A stretch of 64,000 bases of DNA from Sphingomonadales bacterium Ga0077557 (GCA_001464615.1 LNFI01000006.1:1-64000), one strand, 5' to 3'. Counted from the first letter of the stretch, positions 15,441 through 24,983 are shown. Notes: a model not told the origin generated them from the letters alone. Translations and numbers: made by a program.

Positions 15441-16592
15441 ATGAATGCCACCACAATATTGCCCGATGTTGTCGCGCTGACCAAGGCGCTGATTGCCTGT
15501 GAAAGCGTCACCCCCGCAGCGCCTGCGGTGTTCGAGGCGTTGGAGGCGATGCTGGTGCCGCTGGGCTTCACGGTCGACCGCTTTGTCACTGGCCACAGCC
15601 CCGATGGCCCAGTTGAAAATCTGCTGGCGGTGCGCGGCACCGACGGGCGGCATTTCGCCTTTGGCGGGCATCTAGACGTTGTTCCACCGGGCCCCGGCTG
15701 GACCGGTGACCCGTTCGTGCCGACAGAGCGCGGCGACCTTCTCTATGGGCGCGGCGCGGTCGATATGAAGGGGGCGATTGCCGCCTTTGTCGCCGCGACT
15801 GCGCGCATCCCGGCTGATGCGGGCACGATCAGCCTGATCATCACCGGCGATGAGGAAGGCCCCGCAATCTTTGGCACCGTGGCGCTGATGGAGCGAATGG
15901 CGGCACAGGGCCTGAAGCCCGATCTGTGCCTGATCGGCGAGCCGACATCGGTTGCCCGGCTTGGCGACATGATCAAGATTGGCCGGCGTGGTTCGGTGAA
16001 TATCTGGATCGATGTACCCGGCAAGCAGGGCCATGTCGCTTATCCCCATCTCGCTGACAATCCGATCCGCCGGATGACCGCGATCCTAAGCGAAATCCAG
16101 GCGATCGACCTCGACCAGGGGACCGATTGGTTTCAGCCCTCCAATATCGAGGTCACCGATGTCACCGTCGGCAATCCGGCCACCAATGTCATCCCGGCGC
16201 TGGCGAGTGCGCGGCTGAGCATCCGGTTCAACGATCTGCATCGCGGCGACGCGCTGGCCGCGCGCATTACCGAGATTGTCGATCGCCATGCGCCCGGCGC
16301 CAAAGTGATGGCGCGCGTCTCCGGGGAGGCATTTCTTACCCCGCCCGGCGATTTTTCAACGCTGATCAGCGCAGCAATCGAACGCCAGACCGGCCAAGCG
16401 CCTGAACTATCAACCAGCGGCGGCACATCGGATGCGCGGTTTCTGTCGAAAATCTGCCCGGTGGTGGAATTCGGCCTGGTCAATGCGACGATGCATAAGC
16501 TTGATGAGGCGGTTGCCGTTCAGGATTTGCGCCTATTGACCGATATCTATGCCGAAATCGTCACGCAGGCCCTTCAGCCGGCCAGTGCCTGA
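15441..16592 (+). CDS. dapE: succinyl-diaminopimelate desuccinylase
   Basis: A 383-residue M20-family metallohydrolase. It removes succinate from N-succinyl-LL-2,6-diaminopimelate in lysine and peptidoglycan precursor synthesis. Metal ligands are visible in order: His in FGGHLDVVPPG, Asp in GRGAVDMKG, Glu pair in GDEEGP, Glu in IGEPTS, and His in NATMHKLDE near the C-terminus. The dimerisation lid lies in the middle (GRRGSVNIWIDVPGKQGHVAYPHLADNP). The ATG is only 10 bp from the divergent cupin start, so its promoter must lie inside the cupin gene or further away. Confidence 0.93.
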   Translation: MNATTILPDVVALTKALIACESVTPAAPAVFEALEAMLVPLGFTVDRFVTGHSPDGPVENLLAVRGTDGRHFAFGGHLDVVPPGPGWTGDPFVPTERGDLLYGRGAVDMKGAIAAFVAATARIPADAGTISLIITGDEEGPAIFGTVALMERMAAQGLKPDLCLIGEPTSVARLGDMIKIGRRGSVNIWIDVPGKQGHVAYPHLADNPIRRMTAILSEIQAIDLDQGTDWFQPSNIEVTDVTVGNPATNVIPALASARLSIRFNDLHRGDALAARITEIVDRHAPGAKVMARVSGEAFLTPPGDFSTLISAAIERQTGQAPELSTSGGTSDARFLSKICPVVEFGLVNATMHKLDEAVAVQDLRLLTDIYAEIVTQALQPASA

Positions 16593-18250
16593 CGCTTGTC
16601 GGTGCGCGACCAGGCGATGAAATCATCTTCATCCATCGGCTGGGCGATCGCATAGCCCTGGATCACGTCACAGCCGATGACGCGCAGGACATCGGCCTGG
16701 GCTGCGGTCTCAATACCTTCAGCAACCGCTTCGCACCCAAGCCCGTGGATCAGGCCGATGACCGCCTGCACAATCGTCCGCGCTTCGGGCTTTACAGCGA
16801 TGTGTTCGATCAGGCTGCGGTCGAGTTTCACGCGATCCACCGGCAAATCGCGCAGCCGCGCGAGATTGGAATAGCCCGTGCCGAAATCGTCGATTGCAAT
16901 GGTCGCACCGTCGGCCCGCAGCGTCGCAATCGCGTCGATCACTTCCTCACTGCAATGCATGGCCAGCGTTTCGGTAATTTCGAGTTCGAGCAGCCGCGCC
17001 GGTGCGTTGGCGGCATGCATCGCTTCGCGCAAGCGCCGGAAGAAGCTGACATGGTCAAGCTGGCGCGGCGAGATATTGATCGCCAGCCGCTGCTCAATGC
17101 CCATGTCGCCCCAGCGCGCGATCGTATCGGCGACGGTGGCGATGACCCATTCGCCAATCTCGACGATCAGGCCGGTTTCCTCAGCCCGCTGGATAAACGT
17201 ACCGGGCAGTTTGACGCCAAGGGTAGGATGCCGCCAGCGCAGCAGCGCCTCGGCCGCGACGATGCGCCCTTCAGGCAGGCTGATCTGCGGCTGGAAGACC
17301 AGCGCGAACTGATTGAGGTCGATCGCGGCGCGCAAATCGCATTCAAGCTGGGCGCGATCGGCAATTTGCGCTGCGAGCGTTTCGGAAAAATGCTCCGCGC
17401 GTCCGCGACCGGTCGCCTTGGCATGATACATCGCCGCATCGGCAGCGCGCATCAGTTCGGTCAGGGTCGATCCATGCTCCGGCCTGATGGCGATGCCGAT
17501 CGACGCGCCAATCTCAACATCATGGCCCGCAATATCGAAGGTTTCGCCCAGCGCGAACAAGACACCGCGGCTGATCCGCGCCGCCTCAGCCGGATCACCG
17601 ACTTCGGGGAAGAACATGGTGAATTCATCACCCGCCAACCGGCCAATCAAGGGCTGCGGCTTGCCGCTGTCCGCTGTGACGCGATCGGCGACCGCGCGAA
17701 GCCGATTGGCGACCATGCCGAGCAGCATATCGCCCATGGCATGGCCCATCGTATCGTTCACCGCCTTGAAGCGATCGAGATCGATAAAAAACAGCGCGGC
17801 CGGCGTGCCCGCCGGCATCTCCGTCAGCAGTCGTTCGCAGCTGCGGCGAAAATTGGTGCGATTGGCAAGCCCGGTAACAGGATCAAACATGGCCAGCCGA
17901 TGGACACTGTCCAGATTGGTGCCGATCTGTTCGAACAATCGCTCCATCGCCTGGGCCAATTGCGGCACATTTTCGCCGATTTCCCTGGGGATTTCGCCCT
18001 GTAGATCGCCATGGGCAGCGCGCGCGAGCCGGGCAATCGCGGCATCGATGGCGGCGGCGGTAGAGGCAATGGCGCGTTCGGTCGACGCCCAACACATGAC
18101 CGCGCAGACAATCGCCGGTATCAGCGCGCGCGACACGCTTTGAGCATCGATCGCGCCATTCGACGTGGCGACCAGCGCCAAAATAAAGGCCACCGCACCG
18201 GATGCCATCGCAAAAGTAATTGCGCGGCTCTTGAGCGAGGCTCCTTCCAT
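16574..18250 (-). CDS. membrane GGDEF-EAL cyclic-di-GMP protein
   Basis: A 558-residue protein. Two N-terminal membrane helices (about residues 7-27 and 35-52) are followed by a short HAMP-like helix, a GGDEF domain (about 115-290) and an EAL domain (about 300-550). The diguanylate cyclase signature is RLAGDEF, Ala in the first position, which is often still active. The phosphodiesterase set EALLRW, NISPRQL, ELEITETL, DDFGTGYS, KLDRSLI and AEGIET looks complete, so c-di-GMP breakdown is likely. Start: ATG at 18250 preceded by AAGGGAG. It overlaps the convergent dapE end by 19 bases. It could tie polysaccharide production or motility to c-di-GMP. Confidence 0.92.
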   Translation of the reverse strand: MEGASLKSRAITFAMASGAVAFILALVATSNGAIDAQSVSRALIPAIVCAVMCWASTERAIASTAAAIDAAIARLARAAHGDLQGEIPREIGENVPQLAQAMERLFEQIGTNLDSVHRLAMFDPVTGLANRTNFRRSCERLLTEMPAGTPAALFFIDLDRFKAVNDTMGHAMGDMLLGMVANRLRAVADRVTADSGKPQPLIGRLAGDEFTMFFPEVGDPAEAARISRGVLFALGETFDIAGHDVEIGASIGIAIRPEHGSTLTELMRAADAAMYHAKATGRGRAEHFSETLAAQIADRAQLECDLRAAIDLNQFALVFQPQISLPEGRIVAAEALLRWRHPTLGVKLPGTFIQRAEETGLIVEIGEWVIATVADTIARWGDMGIEQRLAINISPRQLDHVSFFRRLREAMHAANAPARLLELEITETLAMHCSEEVIDAIATLRADGATIAIDDFGTGYSNLARLRDLPVDRVKLDRSLIEHIAVKPEARTIVQAVIGLIHGLGCEAVAEGIETAAQADVLRVIGCDVIQGYAIAQPMDEDDFIAWSRTDKRQALAG

Positions 18251-18319
18251 CCCGTTTTGAGCTCCCTTTCGATCGCGAACGCGCGCCGATTGCAATTGCA
18301 GCGGGATGACAGCGAAAGG

Positions 18320-18898
18320 TTAATAATTTCGTTCGGCAGCCGGGCGGCGAAGAACAATATAGAGCGCGCCAGCGCCACCGTGCCTAGGGTGCGCCGGGCG
18401 GACAGCGGCGATCCTTGCGGCATGGCGCGATGCCGCCAGCCAATCGCCAACCGCATCGCGAATCCGCCCGCGCGCATGCGGTCGTTCGCTTTCCGGGCGC
18501 GGCGGTTTGCCGGTAATCAGCAACAGTACCCGGTCGCCTCGCCGGATCGCCTGATCAAGTCCCGTATCAAGCACGCGATAAGCCGATTCCAGCGTATGCC
18601 CGTGCAGATCGATCGCGCTGTCGGGCGAGACAATCCCTGTCGCCAATTTTTTGTCCCAGCTGCCGTCGAGCGTCACGCCGGGTTTGGGTCGAGCGGGGGA
18701 CACGGCGGCGGGCTTAGCAACAGCACGGGCAGCCTTTGCAGGCTTGACCGCTGGCGTCGGGGTCGGTGCGGGATCAATTGCGGCATCGCCTGGCTTCGTC
18801 AGGCTCGCCTTTGCCGGGGCGGCGCGCGCGGGTCGGACGGTGGCCATCACACGGCGCCACAGCGCCGCTTCGTCAGCGGTTAATCGGCGCTCCGCCAT
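18320..18898 (-). CDS. Smr-domain protein
   Basis: A 192-residue protein. The first 90 residues are an Ala/Pro/Lys-rich, probably disordered linker. The C-terminal Smr domain (about 100-190) shows the DLHGHTLESAY and LLLITGK motifs and the closing HGGAGALYIVLRR. Smr domains nick DNA or bind RNA and ribosomes. The ATG lies inside the end of mltA (26-base overlap), indicating translational coupling. Confidence 0.85.
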   Translation of the reverse strand: MAERRLTADEAALWRRVMATVRPARAAPAKASLTKPGDAAIDPAPTPTPAVKPAKAARAVAKPAAVSPARPKPGVTLDGSWDKKLATGIVSPDSAIDLHGHTLESAYRVLDTGLDQAIRRGDRVLLLITGKPPRPESERPHARGRIRDAVGDWLAASRHAARIAAVRPAHPRHGGAGALYIVLRRPAAERNY

Positions 18899-20132
18899 CG
18901 GGGCTCCCCGCCGCCAGCCGCGCGACCGTGCCACGCGGGAGGAGCAGAAGGGCCGAACCGCGCGCGGCCATGCCACCGGCAATCAAGCGCGCCTCATCCC
19001 CTGCCCCCCAGAATGTATCGACGCGATTGGGCCCCCGGATGGCGCCGCCCGTATCCTGCGCAATCCACAGCCGCGAGGCATCAGCCCGATCCATCGACAG
19101 CAGGATCGGCGCGCCCAGCGGCACGAATTTGGGATCGACGGCAGCACTCACCCCCCCGGTCACGACATAGCCCAGCGCGCCCTGAGCGGCACTTTGCTGT
19201 TCGCGGAAGAACACGAAGCTCTTGTTTTCCTGCATGATCGCGCGGCCCTCTTCCGGGTGGGCGTGTAGCCAGGCGACGATACCCTGCATCGATGTCTGCC
19301 CCGGTTGCAGCAGCCCGCGGGTGCGCATCAGCGCGCCGATGCCGGTATAATCGCGGCCATTCTGACTATCATAGCCGATCCGCATGATCCCGCCGTCCGG
19401 CAAGCGCAGCCGGCCAGAGCCCTGGATCTGCAGAAAGAAAATCTCCACCGGATCAGCGGCCCAGGCGATAATCGGCGCGGTCTTGGCAATCGCGCCATTC
19501 TCGATCGCCGCACGATCATGATAGGGAACCAGCGCCGTGCCATCGACGCGACCGCGCACTTTTTTGCCCTTCAGCGCATCGGAAAACAAACCAAGATCGA
19601 CATCGATCAAATCGCTTGGCCGTCCATAAATCGGGGTTTCATAGCCGACCCGCTTGTCGCGCGACCCGGCGATTTCCGGTTCGTAATAACCGGTGGCGAA
19701 GGCCTTGCCGTCTGCGATCTGTACCGCTTCGAAATAGCGGCTGAAAAAATCGCGCGCTTCGGCGTCGGCGGTCGCATTGGCGGCGCTGCATGCCTCTTGC
19801 CAATCACTTGGCCGGGTCAGCCCCGATCCGTCCGTCCGGCGAACCAGACTGGGGCAGGAGGTGCGGAAGGCGGCGAGCGCACGCACGGCCTGATCGCGCT
19901 TGATCGGCAGAGCAGTGATCGGTGGCCCCATCACCACCCCAGCAGCCACGGCATTAGCCGGCCCTGCTGGTGCCGACGGCGTTTGAGCCGGGGGAAGCGG
20001 TGTTGCGACGGCCGACGGCTGCGTTGGCGGAGCGGGCCCTTGCGACGGCGGCACGATCTTGCTGCTGCACCCCGCCAGCAGCAGCGCAAGCGCCACCAAC
20101 TCGCAGCCAAAGCGGCCCGGACGCTCCATCAA
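18873..20132 (-). CDS. mltA: membrane-bound lytic murein transglycosylase A
   Basis: A 419-residue lipoprotein with lipobox LLAGC near residue 22, then a Pro/Ala-rich linker. The MltA domain contains TGYYEPEIAGSRD and QGSGRLRLPDGG, and the C-terminal 3D domain contains the catalytic-Asp motif AQDTGGAIRGPNRVD. It cleaves peptidoglycan glycan strands to 1,6-anhydro-muropeptides from the outer-membrane side. It sits in a minus-strand group Tim44-like, mltA, smr with two-base spacing or overlap, so they are co-transcribed. Confidence 0.92.
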   Translation of the reverse strand: MMERPGRFGCELVALALLLAGCSSKIVPPSQGPAPPTQPSAVATPLPPAQTPSAPAGPANAVAAGVVMGPPITALPIKRDQAVRALAAFRTSCPSLVRRTDGSGLTRPSDWQEACSAANATADAEARDFFSRYFEAVQIADGKAFATGYYEPEIAGSRDKRVGYETPIYGRPSDLIDVDLGLFSDALKGKKVRGRVDGTALVPYHDRAAIENGAIAKTAPIIAWAADPVEIFFLQIQGSGRLRLPDGGIMRIGYDSQNGRDYTGIGALMRTRGLLQPGQTSMQGIVAWLHAHPEEGRAIMQENKSFVFFREQQSAAQGALGYVVTGGVSAAVDPKFVPLGAPILLSMDRADASRLWIAQDTGGAIRGPNRVDTFWGAGDEARLIAGGMAARGSALLLLPRGTVARLAAGSPDGGAPINR

Positions 20133-20134
20133 AC

Positions 20135-20782
20135 TTATGCCTCGTCGGTTTCGGCGAGCTTCCAGTTCGGGTCGCTATTCTTCAGCGTCCGCGCAAACGT
20201 CCAGATTTCGCGGGTGGCGACCGCATCGGTCATCGACCCCGAAACCAGATTGCCTTCCGCATCGCGGGTGGTGGCGGCGATATCGGCTTCAATCAAGACC
20301 ATGATTCGCGCAGCACGGCCCTTCACCTCGGCATCGGTGATCACCGCGCGCTCAATGCTGACCAGGCGGTTGTCGAGCACATGGCCCGCCGCTTTGCGTG
20401 CGTCGATCGCTTCGATGAAACTCTGCCGAACTTCGTCTTCGACCAACCAGCCCAACGTATCGGTATCGCCCTTCCAATAGGCGTCCAGGATCATCCGATA
20501 CGCTGCCTTGGCACCGTCAATGAACTGGCCCACATCGAACGACGAATCCGCCGCAATAATCGCTCGTACACCAGATTCTGCACCAGATTCGATGTGACGG
20601 TTGGCAATGTCACGCGTTTCTGCCGTGCCCTCAATTGTGCGCGCAGGTGACGGCGCCAGCGCGACGCGCTCTTCGGCTGGCTTGGGCAGGGGTTGCTCAT
20701 GCCCGGTCCGCTTGCCCAGCACCATGTACAGGCGCAACGCGAGAAACGCGGCAATCATTGCAAGAAGAACTACGTAAACCAC
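20135..20782 (-). CDS. Tim44/TimA-like inner-membrane-associated protein
   Basis: A 215-residue protein with one N-terminal membrane helix (VVYVVLLAMIAAFLALRLYMVLG). The Tim44-like domain contains FIDGAKAAYRMILDAYWKGD, ARIMVLIEADI and a final EIWTFARTLKNSDPNWKL. Bacterial homologues are inner-membrane proteins of poorly known role, named after the mitochondrial import factor. The start is a GTG with GGAGG six bases upstream; earlier in-frame codons lack membrane-protein character. It is the first gene of the group with mltA and smr and is divergent from secB. Confidence 0.88.
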   Translation of the reverse strand: MVYVVLLAMIAAFLALRLYMVLGKRTGHEQPLPKPAEERVALAPSPARTIEGTAETRDIANRHIESGAESGVRAIIAADSSFDVGQFIDGAKAAYRMILDAYWKGDTDTLGWLVEDEVRQSFIEAIDARKAAGHVLDNRLVSIERAVITDAEVKGRAARIMVLIEADIAATTRDAEGNLVSGSMTDAVATREIWTFARTLKNSDPNWKLAETDEA

Positions 20783-21009
20783 TCTGCCTCCAGTCGTGCG
20801 ACCAATCCCTAACATAGGCGCATGAACCCAGGGTTTCAAATACCCGAATCCCGCATTGCCCGATAGCCCCAAGATCACGACAACCACGCGGCGTTGAACT
20901 GGCACGCAGCCCCTGCTAGGCGCGACGCGCATCGGCTTGATGGGAATTCACGGGACATGGCCGTTCACCCGGCATGTCTTTTGCGACACATAGATAGAAA
21001 GATGGATTG

Positions 21010-21513
21010 ATGGACGAGCAGGAAAATGGCGGCGCACCCTTGGCAAATGGCGCAGATACCACGCCGGTAGCGGGCATGATTTCGCAATATGTGAAAGACC
21101 TGTCGTTCGAAAATCCCAATTCCCCGGCGATTTACCAAAGCCAGGCGATGCCGCGCATCGATGTGCAGTTCAACATCGGCACGCTGCAAATCGCGGACGA
21201 TATTCATGAGGTCATCCTGAAGATCGACGTCCGTTCGGAAACCGATGACGGCGTCGCCTTTGTGGTGGACCTTAGCTATGCGGGGCTGTTCGGCATCCGC
21301 AACGTGCCGCAGGAGCATATGCAGCCCTTCCTGCTTGGCGAAGCGCCGCGCTTGCTCTTCCCCTTCGCGCGCCGCGTGCTCGCCGATACGGTGCGCGACG
21401 GTGGCTTCCAGCCGCTGCTGTTAGAGCCGATCGATTTCCACGCGCTCTATTCGCAGCAGGTCGAAAACCAGCCCGGCGCTGGGATGCCGGCTGAGGATAT
21501 CGGCCACGCCTAA
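21010..21513 (+). CDS. secB: protein-export chaperone SecB
   Basis: A 167-residue SecB, with family segments ISQYVKDLSFENPNSP, VNFNIGT-like VQFNIGT, VDLSYAGLFGI and LLFPFARRVLADTVRDGGF. It is a tetrameric cytoplasmic chaperone that hands unfolded precursors to SecA. ATG at 21010 is chosen over the adjacent TTG. The divergent Tim44-like gene is about 230 bp away. Confidence 0.95.
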   Translation: MDEQENGGAPLANGADTTPVAGMISQYVKDLSFENPNSPAIYQSQAMPRIDVQFNIGTLQIADDIHEVILKIDVRSETDDGVAFVVDLSYAGLFGIRNVPQEHMQPFLLGEAPRLLFPFARRVLADTVRDGGFQPLLLEPIDFHALYSQQVENQPGAGMPAEDIGHA

Positions 21514-21548
21514 ATCGCATATCGGGGGGCGATGCCGGTGACATTGGC

Positions 21549-23135
21549 ATGAATCTGGCGCGCGCCCTGGGCTCGGTCGGCGGGTTGACGCTCGCCAGCC
21601 GCGTCCTGGGGCTGGTGCGCGATTCGCTATTTGCGCGCTTCGTCGGGGCGAGTTTTGCATCCGACGCGTTTTTGATCGCGTTTCGCCTGCCCAATATGTT
21701 TCGCGCCCTATTCGCTGAAGGCGCGTTTTCTGCCGCGTTCATTCCGATGTTCAACAAAAAGGTCGCCGAAAAGGGCGGCGGATTGGCGGCGGGCCTGAGC
21801 TTTGCCGAAGATGCGCTGTCAGTGCTGCTCCCGGTGCTGATCGTGATGACGGTGCTGCTGGAAATCTTCGCCTGGCCCGTCACCTGGGCGCTGACCGGCG
21901 GCTTCGGCAAGGCGACGCCCGATCAAGCAGACTATGTGGTGATGCTGTCGCGCTTCACCCTGCCCTATCTGCTGCTGATCTCGCTCGTCTCGCTGCTCGG
22001 CGGCATCCTCAATTCGCTGCAGAAATTCTGGGTCAATGCGGCTGCGCCGATCCTCCTCAACCTGACGCTGATCGCGGCGTTGCTGTTCTTCCACGATCCC
22101 GATCCGCTGCTCACGGCGCGCAATCAGGCGATCGCGGTCAGCCTATCGGGGGCGCTGCAGCTAATCTGGTTGTGGCTGGCGTGCCTGCGCAACGGCGTTA
22201 ACTTGCGTCCCAAGCTGCCCGTGTGGAGCCCCGAAGTCAGGACGCTGATCGCACTGATCGGCCCGGCAGCGCTCGGCGCGGGTGCGGTCCAGTTCAATCT
22301 GCTGATTTCGTCTGCGCTTGCCTATAGTCTGCTCGGCGAGGGCACGGTTTCGTACATCTATTTCGCGGATCGGCTCAACCAGCTGCCGCTCGGGCTGATT
22401 GGGATCGCGCTGGGTACCGTGCTGCTGCCGACGATCTCGCGCCAGCTTGGTGGCGGGCACGAGGCGGAAGCGATGGACACGCAGAACCGGGGCATGGAGC
22501 TGGCGCTGTTCTTTACACTGCCGGCCACGGTTGCGCTGATTGTTTGCGGCGTGCCGATCGTGGCCGCCCTGTTTCAGCACGGCAAGTTCACGCCCGGCGA
22601 CACGAATTTCACCGCGCAGGCGCTGGCCGCCTTTTCACTGGGGCTGCCCGCCTATATCCTCATAAAGGTGCTGACGCCGGGTTATTATGCGCGCGCCGAT
22701 ACCAAGACGCCGGTGCGCTATGCGACGATCTCGATCGCCGTGAACCTGCTGCTCAATCTGGCCTTTATCCTGCCCCTTAAACATATGGGTCCGCCGCTCG
22801 CGACCGCGCTGGCCAGTCTCGTCAATCTGGGACTGCTCTATCGCACGCTCGCCAAGCGCGGGCATTTTGTTCCCGATGCGCAGCTCAAGCGGCGAGTCTG
22901 GCGGTTGGCTGGCGCTGCACTGCTGATGGGGGTCGTGATGTATTTCCTCAACGATCGTTTCACGCCCTACACCCTGGGAACAAGCGTCACCCGCTGGACC
23001 GCGATGATGGTGCTGGTCGGGATTGGCGGGCTCGTCTATGTCGCTGCCTGTTTTGTGCTGCGCGCGTATCTGCCGTCCGATTTGCGGGCGGTGTTGCGGC
23101 GACGCAGCGCAACTCCAACCAAAAAGGCCCCTTGA
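21549..23135 (+). CDS. murJ: lipid II flippase MurJ
   Basis: A 528-residue polytopic protein of the MviN/MOP superfamily with about 14 membrane helices. Conserved segments are LASRVLGLVRDSLFARFVGAS, DAFLIAFRLPNMFRALFAEGAFSAAFIP and LYRTLAKRG. It flips lipid-linked peptidoglycan precursor across the inner membrane. It follows secB by 35 bases and overlaps trpS by one base (TGATG), indicating a secB-murJ-trpS unit. Confidence 0.95.
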   Translation: MNLARALGSVGGLTLASRVLGLVRDSLFARFVGASFASDAFLIAFRLPNMFRALFAEGAFSAAFIPMFNKKVAEKGGGLAAGLSFAEDALSVLLPVLIVMTVLLEIFAWPVTWALTGGFGKATPDQADYVVMLSRFTLPYLLLISLVSLLGGILNSLQKFWVNAAAPILLNLTLIAALLFFHDPDPLLTARNQAIAVSLSGALQLIWLWLACLRNGVNLRPKLPVWSPEVRTLIALIGPAALGAGAVQFNLLISSALAYSLLGEGTVSYIYFADRLNQLPLGLIGIALGTVLLPTISRQLGGGHEAEAMDTQNRGMELALFFTLPATVALIVCGVPIVAALFQHGKFTPGDTNFTAQALAAFSLGLPAYILIKVLTPGYYARADTKTPVRYATISIAVNLLLNLAFILPLKHMGPPLATALASLVNLGLLYRTLAKRGHFVPDAQLKRRVWRLAGAALLMGVVMYFLNDRFTPYTLGTSVTRWTAMMVLVGIGGLVYVAACFVLRAYLPSDLRAVLRRRSATPTKKAP

Positions 23136-24142
23136 TGCGCGTTGTTTCCGGCATTCAGCCCACCGGCAATCTCCACCTCGGCAATTATCTGGGCGCGATC
23201 AAGCAATGGGTCGCGATGCAGGACCAGGTGACGGCAGACGGCGGCGATTGCCTGTTCTTCCTGGCCGATCTCCACGCTCTAACCCAGCCGGTCGTCCCGG
23301 CCGAGCTGGCGAACGCGACCATCGAGATGGCTGCCGCGCTAATCGCCTGCGGGATCGACCCCGATCGATCGATCCTGTTCAATCAGGCCCGCGTCCCCGC
23401 CCATAGCGAGCTTGCCTGGATTCTGAACGGCACTGCGCGGATGGGCTGGCTCAACCGGATGACGCAGTGGAAGGACAAGGCCGGCAGGGACGGATCGAGC
23501 CAGAGTGTCGGCTATTTCGGCTATCCCGTGCTGCAAGCGGCCGATGTTCTGCTGTACAAGGCAAGCCATGTGCCCGTCGGAGAGGATCAAAAGCAGCATC
23601 TGGAGCTGGCGCGGGATATCGCGACCAAATTCAACCTGGATTTCGGCGTCGATCTGTTCCCGCTGCCAGCACCGCTGATCAGTGCCGCCGCCCCCCGGAT
23701 CATGAGCTTGCGTGATGGCACCGCGAAAATGTCAAAGTCAGATCCGTCAGACATGGCCCGGATCAACCTGATCGATAGCGACGACGTGATTGCCCAAAAA
23801 TGCCGCAAGGCGCGCACCGATGCCGATCCGCTGCCCGACACTATTGCCGCGCTTGCTGATCGGGCCGAGGCGCGCAACCTGGTAACGATCTATGCAGCGC
23901 TTGCTGATCGCACGCCCGATTCGGTGCTGGCAGACTTCGCCGGACAGGGGTTTGGCGCCTTCAAGCCAGCGCTCGCCGATCTGACCATTGCCACGCTGGG
24001 ACCAATTCGGCACCGGCTGACCGGGCTGCTGAGCGACCGCCCCGCCGTTTCCGATGCCCTGATCAAAGGGGCCAGTCGTGCAAGCGCATTGGCAGCGCCA
24101 ACTCTGGCAGCAGCGCAACGTGCAATCGGATTGCAGATTTGA
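23135..24142 (+). CDS. trpS: tryptophanyl-tRNA synthetase
   Basis: A 335-residue class Ic synthetase. The HIGH-equivalent motif is HLGNYLGAIKQW, and the KMSKS loop is TAKMSKSDPSD at about residue 200. It charges tRNA-Trp. The ATG overlaps the murJ stop by one base, and a TTG one codon earlier is unlikely to be used. Confidence 0.95.
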   Translation: MRVVSGIQPTGNLHLGNYLGAIKQWVAMQDQVTADGGDCLFFLADLHALTQPVVPAELANATIEMAAALIACGIDPDRSILFNQARVPAHSELAWILNGTARMGWLNRMTQWKDKAGRDGSSQSVGYFGYPVLQAADVLLYKASHVPVGEDQKQHLELARDIATKFNLDFGVDLFPLPAPLISAAAPRIMSLRDGTAKMSKSDPSDMARINLIDSDDVIAQKCRKARTDADPLPDTIAALADRAEARNLVTIYAALADRTPDSVLADFAGQGFGAFKPALADLTIATLGPIRHRLTGLLSDRPAVSDALIKGASRASALAAPTLAAAQRAIGLQI

Positions 24143-24250
24143 CGGCAGCTCGGTACTATTGCGCGTTCAACTGCCATTCACCTTGCGCATGGCACGATCG
24201 TCAAGTGATTGTTCGCAAGCAATTTTACGCACAGCCAAGAGAGTGATCCA

Positions 24251-24928
24251 ATGAAGAAATCATTCATCGCCGTCGCCGCGTTACTCATGCTTTCAAGCTG
24301 TGCGACCCCATTTACCGCAAAGGTATCCCGCTTTCAGATGCTTGCGCCCCCATCCGGGCAGACCTTCATTGTCCAGGCGAGCAATCCGCACCTTCAGGGC
24401 GGGATCGAATTTGGCCAATATGCGCAGCTGGTCAGCGCTCGCCTTGTTGAACAGGGGTATCAGCCTGCCGCTGACCCAGCCCAGGCGCAATTGATCGTCA
24501 AAATGCATTACGATGTTGATCGTGGCCGTGAACGCGTCCGTTCAACCGGCTTTGGCTATGGCGGCTTTGGTGGCTTCGGCTATGGCGGATTCGGCTATGG
24601 TGGCTTCGGTTATGGTGGCTTTGGTTATGGCCGTGGCGGATTCGGGCCGCGCGGCTATGCCTTTGGCTGGAACGATCCATTCCTGTTCGGTGGTGGCTTC
24701 AACGATACCTATAGCTACACCGTGTTCACCAGCGAACTCGATTTGCAGATCGAACGGACTGACAATGGCAAGCGCGTTTTCGAGGGCACCGCCCGCGCGC
24801 AATCCAATACTGACGAACTGCCCAAGATTGTCCCCAATCTCGTCGATGCGATGTTCACGGGCTTTCCCGGCAATTCGGGCGAAACGGTGAAGATCACGAT
24901 CGCGCCAGAACGCAAGGCGGTGAAATAA
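24251..24928 (+). CDS. DUF4136-like lipoprotein with Gly/Tyr/Phe repeats
   Basis: A 225-residue lipoprotein. A signal peptide with lipobox MLSSC (Cys about residue 17) is followed by a DUF4136-type domain (FIVQASNPHLQGGIEFGQYAQLVSARLVEQGY, LIVKMHYDVDRGRERV). That domain is interrupted at about residues 100-135 by a run of GFGYG/GGF repeats, and then resumes (VFTSELDLQIERTDNGKRVFEGTARA). The repeats are encoded by near-identical 15-base units. The start is the ATG after AGAGAG; upstream in-frame codons lack a signal peptide. It probably lies in the outer membrane or periplasm; function unknown. Confidence 0.75.
   Translation: MKKSFIAVAALLMLSSCATPFTAKVSRFQMLAPPSGQTFIVQASNPHLQGGIEFGQYAQLVSARLVEQGYQPAADPAQAQLIVKMHYDVDRGRERVRSTGFGYGGFGGFGYGGFGYGGFGYGGFGYGRGGFGPRGYAFGWNDPFLFGGGFNDTYSYTVFTSELDLQIERTDNGKRVFEGTARAQSNTDELPKIVPNLVDAMFTGFPGNSGETVKITIAPERKAVK
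24545..24635 (+). repeat. 15-bp in-frame tandem repeat
   Basis: About six diverged copies of a GGC-TAT-GGC-GGC-TTC type unit lie within the lipoprotein gene and encode GYGGF. Unit length is a multiple of three, so expansion or loss would not break the frame. Confidence 0.75.
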
Positions 24929-24948
24929 TCCCAGGGCTAACGGTTACG

Positions 24949-24983
24949 CCCGGCTTGCTGGCGTTGAACGCCAGGAAGCCGGG
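24949..24983. terminator. long hairpin between convergent genes
   Basis: CCCGGCTT-G-CTGGCG, loop TTGAA, CGCCAG-G-AAGCCGGG: fourteen base pairs with one mismatch. It lies 20 bases past the lipoprotein stop and about 40 bases from the end of dnaA. There is no long T-run, so it may work in both directions with or without Rho. Confidence 0.6.

Noticed and set aside
16745..18004. 419-residue plus-strand open frame
   Set aside because: Antisense to the GGDEF-EAL gene; no domain.
24545..24635. CRISPR-like array
   Set aside because: The repeats are contiguous in-frame codons of one gene, without spacers.
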